Under the pieces are notes generated by a model. That model saw nothing but the letters and a program-made list of their open reading frames with translations, was not told where the DNA came from and searched no databases. Positions 37,430 through 48,553 of a DNA stretch of 64,000 bases are shown here, in pieces. The stretch is from Cyanoderma ruficeps (Eukaryota; Chordata; Aves; Passeriformes; Timaliidae). Made by a program: the position numbers and the translations under genes. Each line of letters starts with the position of its first letter. Position 1 is the first letter of the stretch. Location: positions 3,749,932 through 3,813,931 of the forward strand of contig VZDJ01000049.1 of the NCBI GenBank assembly GCA_008694505.1, given 5' to 3'.

Positions 37430-40400
37430 TCCCTGTCCAGTGTGTGATCCAGGCAGTTTTCTCCACAGGAGTCCTCCAGTGCTGTGAGGGGAGCAGCTCC
37501 TGCCCTGCCAGCCACGAGCTTCTGCCCAATTCTCAGGCTTCATTTCCCCCTCACGGTGAAGATTTGGGGATGCACAAGAGATCCCCCTGCACACGCCTTT
37601 CTGTGATGTTAAAGTTTGGTGTCAATGTACAGCATGTGCTGAGAGAAACATTTGCCTGGCTGCTTCTCCTGGTACTCTGCCAGTTTAGCTGGTTTACCAA
37701 GACTCATCTAACAGGGAAATTTAACTGCATCTGCATGAAAACTGTACAGAGCGTAGGGAAGAAATAAATATTTTACAAATTTCAGCCTTTTTTTAGTTTG
37801 TAAACTTAAAAAGAGGGCCGGCACTGGGTGTTTGAGAGAGCAAATCTACACAGTGCCCAATGTGAGAGAGATTTCTGAAGATGAAAATTGATTCCTGCTT
37901 TTGTTATGTTTCCTTCTTCGTCCTTGGAAAACCTGCCTGTATAATAAAACACACGGAGTTTTTCTGAGGCTGATTAACTAGCTTGTTTCCAGTAAAATTA
38001 CTTTCCCCTGAGAGGAGCATTAAGACTTCTTTAATGCAATCTTCAGCCATTACCATTGATTATGGCTTCATTAAATATGAAAATGAGGATTTGCTCTTTG
38101 CAGCAGGTAACGCTCTCTGCGTAAGGGAGTAAAGACTTTCCTCTCCACTCAAACGGCAGCGTGAACAAATATTTTATTTATGTACAGTTTCGAAGGAAGA
38201 AATTGCCTGTGGCAAGAACACAGCTCACTTTGCCAACAGGATGGAAGTCTGGGGCACGAATCACTCCATCCTAGGCAGCCTCGGAGGCACCAGGAGGTTA
38301 AATGCAATAAACGCTCATTAGTGAGATAAGCTGATGAATCACAGCCATCCTTATTTGTGAATGAATCCATACGTTTATTAAAAGGCCAATTGAAGACGGA
38401 AAGGTATTTCAAGGGTAACGCCAGCTTAGGAATAATAGGAATGGATCTCTGGCAGGTACAACAGGTTCATCTAAAATATACATAAACTAGCCAGGATTTA
38501 AGGAAAATCAGCAGAGAAATTCCATATTAATGTGCCAATAGCACTTGAGCAGCACTAAAGAAATTTTTTTAAATGATCTTTCTTGTTAAGGACTTTTTTG
38601 TAAATGTCTAGCTTAATTCTGTCTCTAAAAGAAAAAAAGAAAAAAGCAACCTTTACGAATCTTCTAATCTTGAGCGAACATCAGAGGTTTCTCTAATTAA
38701 TACACTGTTCTGTAATCAATATTCAGTGCAGGAAGCTTTGAAAAGTTAAATTCTGGGTATAAAAGACAACTTCTCTGCCTTGCTCTCTGGGTTACCCAGC
38801 AGCAGGGGAGCAGGTGCTGGACTCTCCTGGCGCAATGAGATGTTCTGGAAATCGTGTTCTGATTCTACCTCTACGACTTTTGCACAACCTGTAAGTCGAC
38901 AAATTCACCAAATACTTACTGTAAAGGATATCCCCAGTTTCCCCATTTATCAAGGAGATTTTTTTAAAGGGCTGATCTACAACCTCAGGGATCAATTTGG
39001 GCAAAAGTGCATCAGATCAATAAAGTGAGGAGGAAAAAGCAAAGCGAGCAAGGAACTAGAGAGAAATAAGAAGGTTTTACTTTTAAGAGGCACTGCATAC
39101 ACACCCTTACAAACAAGAGCAGTTCTCATGGCTGATAATCTCACTCTTGGCTTCCCTCTAGACTAGTAAAAAGTGCATTTTTAATTCTCTTCTTCTCATC
39201 AAAGTGCCAGACATTGGTTTGTCTCTTAGGGCCAAACAGATTTCCATGGGTAGGAATCCAGCTGCTCTCAGCAGCTCCTTGTGAGGAAATACAATAAACC
39301 AGGTGAGGAATGTGCCTCCCCCTCACAGCAATAACCCTTTGCATGACACAACACTGATATGATTAATATTTTACCAGTACCTGGTGAGGGAGGTGTATCC
39401 ACCCAGAAAAATTGTAAATGAAAGTTATGCCTCAATTTAAGTGCCACAAACTTTGTCTTGGGTTTTCTGTAGAATTTACTACCACAGTCAGAGAGAATTT
39501 CACTTTACCTCCCATGTAAAAAGTTAAGATTTTACCCCCAGTACCTTTCAGGATAAAGAAACTGTATGAACTTTGAAGTCTGCAGCAAGTCAGTCTCTAA
39601 AAAACTTAAGAGCTATAATTTCAATGCCATGTAATAAATTGTACTTGAAATAAGGTGAAATCATTCTGTCAAAAAGAATAGAGATTGTCAATCAACAGCA
39701 CCTTTTTGAAAACAGGCTGAAATAAATATTGCAAGAGAAGAGTTCCATCCAGAGGACTCTCTGCAATTAAAATCTTATAATGGCATCTTTTAAATCCTAC
39801 TAAAGTCACAGAGAAAAGGGACCCTGGAGATCACTAAATACCAACAACAGCAGGGAAAATGTAGTCACACATTCTCTAAACCTTGGACCAGTCCAGCTCC
39901 ACCATTTTCAAAGAAATTGAAATAATGGTGAAGACTAAGAATCAGGCTCCAGTGGACTATGTGAGCAAACTAAAACAGTGGAAAAAATATAAGTAGAGAG
40001 CTTTCCTCCATCTCAAAATCTGCATGGGAAGCCATTTGACATTGAAAACATGCGGTTGGCCCCTAAATATTTTTTCTTTTTCTTTAAATAATCCATTAGA
40101 AAGAAAAATAACAGGCCCAAAATAGGTAAAAAGTGGATTTTTCTCGTGGAAAAAATCATGATCTCTTGGAGCAGTCTTTGTTTTCTGCACAGCTTTGGAG
40201 CAGTAGACACGAAGAGCCAAATAACCAGGTGATACAGCCAAAGATATTGATGCCAGAGCAGGGCAATCCTGCCTTTGCTCCTCTGGGAACAGAACCCTGA
40301 TCAAAGACCTTTAAGGTCTTTTAAAGGTACCTGGAAAAGGTGCTGGCTAAACCTCAACTTAAAACAAAATTCAATGCAAAAGGGAAATGCCAAATAATTG

Positions 40401-43235
40401 ATCAGTCTCCTGAACTATCCCAAATTCTGGTTTTGATCTATGAGAGGAATCAGGCAGATCCAGAGTGAGGGATGGGTCCATCCATGCAAGATTGTCTTTC
40501 AGTGTAAGTTATTTTCTCTGAACGCAGTGGGAACTTGCCAAAACACACAAGCACATTCCTAATTTATAACAGCTTTAATGGAGCACTGAAAAGCAGCTGC
40601 TTAAGTATTTATTTGTTTATGATGCTTTTTAATACTTTTTGTTTATTATCATCCTGGATATCCCTTTTACAACGTGCTCGTCCCTGCCGTGAATCAACAA
40701 TGATTAGCACTAAAAGCCATACAATATTTATCACAGCAATGTGTTTCCTGCCTAAGGGGAGAAGCTAAAGAAAATAAAGATTTCAATTTTAAGAACAGAC
40801 AGCACAATGTCTAAAGATACTTGGGCAAATATATATTTTTTTTCCTCCAGAAAGGTACAATCCTGTAAACTTCCCTTCATAGTGGGTATGATCAGAGCAG
40901 CTCTTATCTGACAAATGAAGACAGAACAGACCAAAAAGGACAGTTTTGAACTAAATATAGCTTTGAAATGGGAACAGAGGAATCTTTGCAACTCTGCTAA
41001 GCACCCATTGTGACCTAAAAAAATAAAAGCCCTAAAACATTTCAGAATATTTTTCATTTTTGTATGGTCCCCCATTTATAAAAGATGCTCAACCCGCAGG
41101 AAGACAGTAGCGGCTGTGGGCTGTAAATCAACATGTAGATAATGAAATTATTTATTTAAAATACTTTAAACAGTCAACTGACAAGGCAAATAAACACACA
41201 GGACGCATAAATAAATTATGTATGAGAAAATTCTAGCATTTGCTTTACTAAAAAAGAACCCAAGACCAAAATAAAATAAAAGTACACGCATTTTAGAGAT
41301 CACAGAGTATTCCTTATCTCCACTTCTTCAGCTAAAGCAGGAGAAATACCAGCTCTGAACAAGTACACGTGAAGGGTATCATAACTCGCCATTAAGCTGA
41401 AAGGAACCATGAAGGTTTCAAAAAGATTTACTGATCAACTGGAGACTTGAGAGATCAAGGTAATGATGAATTTTAAGTGAGAACAACATAGTTGGATTTG
41501 AACTTCATTTTCTCATTTGCACTTCAATAAAAATACATTTTCCTTAAGAATACTTTTTCTTCATTCTTAATAAAATATTGAGACGGTCAGGACAGCAGCT
41601 TAGACATCTCCAACTGCTGTTTTGAAACAGCACTGAAAATTAGTACATAAAAATCACAGTATCAGAAATTTGTGTTGGAAAAGACCTTAAAATCATCCAG
41701 TTCCACCCCCTGCCATGGGCAGGGACAGGAAAAAAGAGCATTTAACGTGTAATCACCATTAGTGATCATGGTCCATTACTTTTTCTAAATTAGAAGCCTC
41801 CAAAAGTGGGAAAGCCCCTCTTGTGGCAGGTTCAGTTTGACTGAAAGGGCAGCCGAGTAACGTGGTGGAAGATGAGGGTCACGGTCACCAAATTTTCCAA
41901 CATCAAAGCTAAAATTCAAGCGTTTCAGGGATTCCAGCCACTCCTTCCTGAGTGATTTTGGCAAGTTTCCCACAAAACACCTGTCTGTGATCAGCAAAGC
42001 CATGAACGATCACATCAATCAAGGGCAGTAAAACACAGAATGAAAATTTCAGGATCTCTCCTGAAAACAGTTTGTTCCTGTTCACCTCTCCTGCCTCGTG
42101 TCTCTCACCTGACCAGAGAACAGCAAAGTCAACCCAGCACTGATGGAAAGTCCATATTTTTCTCAGCTTTAATTAGGGACAACTATTGCAGAACTATCAC
42201 TCAGGGTGATCTGTTACCTCTAAACCTTTGGTTTGCTTCTGGTGTTCTCCTCCCAGGCACAAATCCCTCAAGATTATCCCCCAGAAAAAGAACCCACAGA
42301 AAGGATAATCGTTTTGTGTTACAGCAGCTTGAGAAGACAATGGGGAAAAATGAGAAGGAGTTATTGCAATGACTAATAGCACATTAAAAATATATTAAAA
42401 AGGTGTAGTGTAAAATGAGATAATAAAAAACAGGTTAGTAGAAATTCATCCCCAGTGAATCATAGTTTTAAAATATTTGCAGAAACAAATGGAATTACAA
42501 TATCAAATCCCAATTATTTAGAATTGACTCGAGTATCTTTCTGCCTTACATACTTACCAAAGAACTATAGAGATGCTGAAGAAGCTTTTTTAAAATATAA
42601 AGTAATGAGAAAAATCATTTTCTCATAATAAAATCTTTGGCAAACACGCTATAACTGTGCCACCAAAAATTCACCTATTATAACTTCCTAACTGCTCAAA
42701 CTTCCTGCAAACGCACTGAAAACTAACCCTGTGAGAGGTGAGGGAAATCTCTTTGCTTCTAGGAGGATTCCAGTTGGAAATTCGTACAGCAATGGGAACG
42801 TGCTGAATCCATGCTTTGTTTTTAACAGCTCACACTCTGTCACACACTGACTGACACTCGAACACGGAGCTTCGTGTTTCTTGTATTTCCGTAGGAGCAA
42901 ACATTTGGTGGCAGCTTTTTCAGCGTTCCCTACAACTGCAAGTTTCTTTGGGACGCTGCTGAATTTGGAGCTGACTGCAGATCTTCCCCTGCTAGACACA
43001 ACCCACAGCCGGGAGTGAAACCTGCTCGGCTCTTTTGCTCTATTGGTTGCTGCAGAAGGTCACAGCACGAGGAAATGCTGCTTCATTTGTCCTAGAAATG
43101 GGAAAAAAAGCTTTTTTTTTCTTTCCCAATGTGTACTATCTGTGTTTTTATCTCAAAGGCTGCAAGTTTTTTTGCTGTGAAACCCATCCCAGAGTTCAAG
43201 GCTGTTGGTTAAGGAACAAATGGCTGAACAGCTGA
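37430..43235. other. Unique intron, one CR1 tail, no gene seen
   Basis: Other than the CR1 tail at 41.65 kb, nothing recognisable. A weak CR1-like phrase near 39810-39860 is too short to call. Confidence 0.65.
41651..41732 (-). mobile_element. CR1 LINE 3' tail, short
   Basis: The plus strand reads 'tcacagtatcagaaatttgt', 'gttggaaaagaccttaaaat', 'catccagttccaccccctgc' and 'catgggcagggacagg'. This is the reverse complement of a CR1 3' end truncated to about 80 bp. Confidence 0.78.
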
Positions 43236-43301
43236 AATCACAGAATCAACACTCAGAAAAGCCCTTTGTGATCACGAAGTCCAACCACCAGCCAGCTCCA
43301 C
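43236..43301 (-). mobile_element. CR1 LINE 3' tail, first half (split)
   Basis: The plus strand reads 'tcacagaatcaac...gatcacgaagtccaaccacc', the reverse complement of a CR1 3' end. It resumes after the LTR at 43865. It is degenerate and carries no coding potential. Confidence 0.6.
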
Positions 43302-43864
43302 TGTTTTGTTAAGCTGTTCTGAAGTAATTTTCCCAAAGGATCATCCCTGTTTTCCCCTGATATGTTTGATATCATCCAGGTTATCTCCTTCCTCCCCCAG
43401 CTGTCCATCGCTCCCCAGACCTGCCTTTTACCTCATCAACATGAATGTCAATCCTCCCTAAGCCCTTGGTTCCAGAGAGTTCCCTGTCCGTCCTTGCTGT
43501 CCTAATCCCTCCTGGGAATTCCGCTATTCCGCGAGGTCCCATTGGTCCCTGTGACCCTTTCCCCTCCCAATGTCTTTCCTATTGGCTGTCATAGTGGGAG
43601 CCCCTCCCCAGTCTCCTCCCTGTTGTATCCCTGATTGGTTGAAGGAAGAATTGTTCCCTCCCCCTGTACCTCCCCCATTTGAAACAGTCACAGAACGCTG
43701 ATTTTTGCCTTTTCATCACTGCTCCCCTCAGAGAATAAACTCTTTTGAGGAACACACGAAGGCTTTTCTTCTCCTGTTCTTCTCCTGTTCTTCTCCTGTT
43801 CTTCTCCTGTTCTTCTCCTGTTCTTCTCCTCCATGTTCACCACTCACCCATCCTCAGCTGCCAC
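43302..43864 (+). mobile_element. LTR inserted inside a CR1 fragment
   Basis: This roughly 560-bp G+C-richer block interrupts a CR1 sequence whose two halves lie at 43236-43301 and 43865-43945. A 6-bp direct repeat ctccac (43296-43301 and 43865-43870) flanks it, consistent with a target duplication, though the right end is one base off an exact CA terminus. The interior is promoter-like: one CCAAT and three ATTGG boxes (43541, 43567, 43581, 43634), C-rich stretches and a polyadenylation signal aataaa at 43734-43739, followed by an 11-bp repeat array. It has no coding remnant. Retroviral LTR is the best reading; the family is not assigned. Confidence 0.58.
43767..43831 (+). repeat. 11-bp microsatellite inside the LTR
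   Basis: About six copies of ttctcctgttc in tandem, just after the LTR polyadenylation signal. It probably expanded after insertion. Confidence 0.92.
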
Positions 43865-43945
43865 CTCCACACGTGTTCTGGGCACTGCCAAGGTTGGTGA
43901 CTCCCCCACTGCCCTGGGCAGCTGAGCCAGTTGTTCAAATCCTGC
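43865..43945 (-). mobile_element. CR1 LINE fragment, second half (split)
   Basis: The segment containing 'ggttggtgactcccccactg' and 'ccctgggcagc' matches the CR1 sequence expected next after the half at 43236-43301. This makes the two one element interrupted by the LTR. The outer edge is approximate. Confidence 0.5.
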
Positions 43946-44053
43946 CTGCCCTAATTGCCTTTCTGCAGCCTTTCCCTCTGCTCTGACAGGCCCTCCTGTG
44001 TCCTCTTTAAAACACTCATCGATGGGTCAACACAGCCAAAATTCCCCCTTTGC

Positions 44054-44082
44054 CATCGCCATCATCATCGTCATCATCATCC
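44054..44082 (+). repeat. Interrupted (ATC)n trinucleotide repeat
   Basis: About nine ATC-like units with ATCGCC and CGTC interruptions. On the minus strand it reads as repeated ATG codons, producing a spurious methionine-rich frame. Confidence 0.85.
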
Positions 44083-45185
44083 ACGGCCTCTTGCCACCAG
44101 CAATTAGCAGATTAGTGCCAAAATGACATTTCCTGTCACTCTTTATATACCCCAAGTGATTGTCAGCTGGCTGAATGGGAGAGAGGATTTGTTCTCGAAT
44201 GCTTTGCATTGCATGTAATCATTTATGGTGCTGGCAAATCAACTGGCTATATGTCATTAAAAAAGAAATTTACTAAATGGCAGGTGTGAATGGCTGTAAT
44301 TTATTCATTCTTTCTGCAATTCAGCTGTCAAAACTTCAGCCTAAAATTATATTGTTAAAAATGATAATAAAAAATAGATCCAATAACAGAGAATTACTTA
44401 TTTTTTCCCCCCCCACCTAAGAACTAGAGGCAGCAATCACATTCTGCCCTAAATCATTTATCCAGCCTTAAAATTGTTGTTGAAATGACACTAAGAGAGC
44501 TCTAGGAAAACAGGAAGGGAAACATCAGCGTTGAGACAATTATTTTTTTTCCAGTGAACTCTGTATGTCAATGCTGATTCTGCACTGCACTGGAAAACAG
44601 CTGCAGGGTGAGAGAGGGACCTAAATAACGAGGTGTGAGCCCCCAAATGCACACCACAGAGTCCTGCCATGGCAGTGCTGTACAAGCAGAGCTCTAAATA
44701 TATTTTACTCTTTTTTTGTGAGACCTGTCTCTGGTTTTCCCTCAGAGGGTGTTCGGGCACCCATGAACTGTTGGTCTTGTGATTCTTTCTAGTTAGCATC
44801 TCTATGCTGAAAAAAACTTCAGAGAAAATGAGATTCTGTACAGTTTGATTATTTTTTTTTCCTAGATCTTAATTGTTTACTTTATACAAATGTGTTCTAA
44901 CAGTTTGCTGTGTTTTAAGTATTTTTTAGCTATTGCTGTTAAGAACCTTGTTAAAAATATGTTAAGGGACATCCCTCTAGTTTAGAGCCTGGGCGCTGGC
45001 CATGCCCTGCCTCTACCTAGATGGGAGATTTACCAACAGACCCAGGTGTTTTCTGCATCAAAACCATATTCAAGTCACTTTTGACCTGAAAATTGGACCT
45101 TATCAATATGACAGCTAGACCCAATTTTAAAATAACCTTGGAGAATCCTGATCCCCAAGGATCATGATGAAAGGAGCAGGCTCCC

Positions 45186-45348
45186 CAAGGAATGGTCATG
45201 GCTCTAAGCCCCCCTGAGAGCAAAAAAACCTCTGGACAACACTCTCAGGCACAGGGTGGGATTTTGGGGTGTCTGTGCAGGGCCAGGAGTTGGACTGGAT
45301 GATCCTGAGGGGTCTCTCCCCGCTCTTGGATATTCTGATTCTGTGATA
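45186..45348 (+). mobile_element. CR1 LINE 3' tail, plus strand
   Basis: The plus strand follows CR1 sense order: 'aatggtcatggctctaagcc', 'ctctggacaacactctcagg', 'gggccaggagttggactgga', 'tgatcctgaggggtctctcc', and the terminal 'attctgattctgtgat' octamer pair. It is 5'-truncated, about 160 bp, and antisense to CDH13. Confidence 0.85.
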
Positions 45349-48013
45349 GTTTTGCACGGTGACTACATCTCAGTTTAATAAGGACTGGATTAATTTAATC
45401 AAATTATGGCCATGGCCAAATTAAACAATCTAATAACACACCTCACACCACCGAAGAAGGAGAACAAGAGTCCCTTTGCTGGTGTGGTTCATCCACTGTC
45501 CTAAAACCTTTGAGATGAATAATCCTCAGGAGTAGACAACAACTAATTTTTATTTTGGCTGGAGTTCAGGGTTATAACACATCATTCTGACCTGGATCAG
45601 TACCCAAATGCCAGGCAAGCCTGACCTCCACCCCACCCACCCTCACTTCATTGGGTTCCCATGGCTGGACCAGGCAGTGATTCCCTGCAATCCCTTCTGG
45701 ATCACCCCTGTCTCTGTCTCATTCCACAGCGAAGTCAATCTTGGGAGGTGCAAGGCAACCTCAGCGAAAAGCTGAGCTCTTTTCCTCCCACTGAATGAAA
45801 TGGAGGCACTTCAGGGCTTTGAAGGATCTCAGCCTTCCGGGGAAAATGAGAAAATTGCGGGAAAATAAATTGTTGGGATTTGAGGTTATAAAGCTGCCTT
45901 TCAAAAGCAATGAAAAGATGTCACTCAACAGCAGGACAAGGCTTTGGACCTGGCTGATAGTTTAGATATCGGTGAACTTTCTCTGTTTACAAATCCCAAG
46001 AGAAACAGACACCAAATTCTATTAGCCAGCAGCTTGAGGTTTGATTTTGAGGAAAAAAATAACCAACATACAAAAAAAAAAAAAGGGGGGGGTGGATGCA
46101 CTCCCCAGACTTAAGGCCAAAACCTCTGGAGTCATGAACAAGATTTAAACCCAGAAATCAGACTGCTCACAGAGCATCACAGAAGTGATTTGTTAATGAA
46201 GCCATGTCTTAATGAAGATGTGGAGCATAGACAGATCTCCTAAACAGAATCAAAATTTCTCTTCCTGCCCCTGAAGCATCCTTCAGCTCTGTCTTATTGT
46301 TTTGATCTATCACAGCTACTTAGGAAGGCAGCACAGGTTGTGCCAAAACCAGAAAAAACATCTGTACAGGGAGTCAGGAAAGTGATGTGCCAAAAGCCAC
46401 ACAAACCTCCAGTGCATGTAGGAAGAAGCACAGCGTGAGAGAGATTGCCAAAACTTTAGAAAAACCAGCCAGCTCTGGGTTCTGCACGAACATTGAGGTA
46501 AAGAAGTGAAACTACACTTGGTCTCTATTCAAATAATGAAAGTGAGATTCAGAGTTTGGCTTGTGTTATTCTGGTTGAAAAAAAAAAAAAAAGTACCAGA
46601 AGTGAAGATTAGTACAAGGGAGACAAAAAAGCAATTACTTTTTAATTAATAAACAGTCATTCTGCACTTACATCTTATCTTTATATATTCTATGAAGTTA
46701 TATGTGCATCTTCAACTCCAAAAGCTGATATTTTCACAATTATCTGCTGTGATTGATGCCAGTTTTTAACTTCCATTCTCAATAACTGGAGAAGGGCACT
46801 GTCCCTAAATGATGGCTGCTACTATTCCTGTAACTTGACTTAAATATGGATTTGTTCTCCAAAGTTCTACATCAGCAGGGGAGTCGTAGCCCTCAGAATA
46901 AAATAACTCCTGTTGTACACTGGGGGTTCAAACCCAACCAATCCCCCACATAACACACAAGAGATGTTTAGAGAAGGTCTCTGCTTCAATTCATTCATAT
47001 TGTCCAAAAATTGACTGAGTTACAGATATCTGCTGATGACACCTGGGCAGAACATGGCTCAGACCACACAAAGGCCACTGAAACCCACAGGCAGAGGATT
47101 TAACCAGACTTCAAATGAGAACTGAAACATCAGTGTTATAGGAGGTGCATTTTTTCCTCTTGCTAAACCAACACAAAAAAACATCCATTAATATTTTTTT
47201 TTCTTATTTGGCCACTCTAATTTAAGGCATGTTAAATACATGACTTGGATAGAACGCTGCTACAGTAAAACTGAAATCATTTAGCAGTAATTTCAGCATC
47301 TCGAATCACTCGTCCCAAGCAGACCATGGAAAATGATCATTGTACTATTAAAAATAAAACATGCTCCCAAATGGTTTGAGTGCCATGGATGAAATACAGC
47401 TTTCAAAATAAACATACAGCCAGAAAAGAATATCCTTAAATCTTAAAAGCTGTTAAAAGCTCTGACGTTACTTGTTATTAGAGGTGTTTCTCATGAGTCT
47501 AAGTGATTTTGTGATTTATCTTTATTTTCCTACTGTAGTACCAAGTTCAGCCTTCAATTTCATGCCAAAACGCTAAGCAATTAAGAAATTATTACACCCT
47601 ACTGCTTCTGAATTTCTCTGTCCTTCAGATAGCTGCTAATTTAGCACCAAAATGGCACATTAGAGTGCTGGGCCCTGTGCTGTGGCTGTATCTTGATTTA
47701 CAGAGTCCTGGAAGGGGAGTGCAGCGTGCTGCTGTCACAGAGCTGCACGAATGATTCACTGCTTCCACTTGCAAGGCACAGTTCTGTGGGACAATGAGGA
47801 CAGGATATTTTTAGGAGTTATTTTTCCCTTTTCCAGACGACATCTGTGCGCTGCCCTTGGCAAGGAGGAGCCACAGCTGGCAGGACAAATGCCCAGTGCA
47901 GGAGGAAGGGCTCTGCGGCTGGGCTGCTGATGGAGTCTGGGGAAGGAGGGTTGGACAGGGAGAACATTCCAGATGGGGAATGGGCCATTTCCCCTTCTCT
48001 CATTTATCTAAAA
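45349..48013. other. Unique intron, no gene seen
   Basis: Contains an A13 run followed directly by G8 (46072-46092) and an A-run near 46580. No coding or RNA gene was recognised. Confidence 0.65.
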
Positions 48014-48553
48014 TGGAAAAGCGATGGGTCTGGTCTGACTTCAGGACCATGTGGAAAAGCAAAGGATCTGGTCTGCTTTGGAGACCACGGGGAAAATCAA
48101 TGGATCTGACTTTGGAGACCACGTGGAAAAATGATGGATCTGGTAGGACTTTGGAGACCATGGGGAAAAGTGACGGATCTGGTCTGACTTTGGAGACATC
48201 ATGGAAAAGCAATGGATCTGGTCTGGCTTGAGGACTTGAGGACCATGTGGAAAAGCAATGGATCTGACATTGGAAACCACGTGGAAAAACAATGGATCAG
48301 ATTTGACTTTGGAGACCTTGTGGAAAAGCAATGGATGTGGTCTGGCTTGAGAACCACATGGAAAAGCAACGGATCTGGTCTGATTTTGGAGACCTCATGG
48401 AAAAGCAATGGATCTGGTCTGCTTTGGAGACCACGTGGAAGAGTGATGGATCTGGTAGAAATTTGGAGAGCACATGGAAAAGCAAAGGGTCTGGTCTGAC
48501 TTGAGGAGACATGGAAAAGCCATGGATCAGGCCTAACTTTGGAGACCACGTGA
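48014..48553 (+). repeat. Minisatellite, about 14 copies of a 39-bp unit
   Basis: Fourteen units begin at tggaaaagc-like anchors spaced mostly 36-40 bp apart, with three shorter units of 34-37 bp that lack a ggtct segment and one longer 45-bp unit duplicating a cttgaggac segment. The core of each unit is atggatctggtctgactttg followed by gagaccac. Because 39 is a multiple of three, several frames stay open over hundreds of bases on both strands. I read these as artefacts and not as a repeat protein. Confidence 0.93.

Noticed and set aside
39805..39905. Weak CR1-like phrase around 'gaccctggagatcactaaat'
   Set aside because: Too short and degenerate to separate from chance.
46920..46950. tRNA-like T-loop text gggggttcaaaccc
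   Set aside because: No matching acceptor, D or anticodon stems could be folded around it, and it is probably a chance palindrome.
48041..48549. Open frames on both strands with SPKSDQ-like or WKSNGSG-like peptide repeats
   Set aside because: The 39-bp unit is a multiple of three, so frames stay open automatically. Opposite-strand frames are equally open, and there is no start context, splice evidence or known domain.
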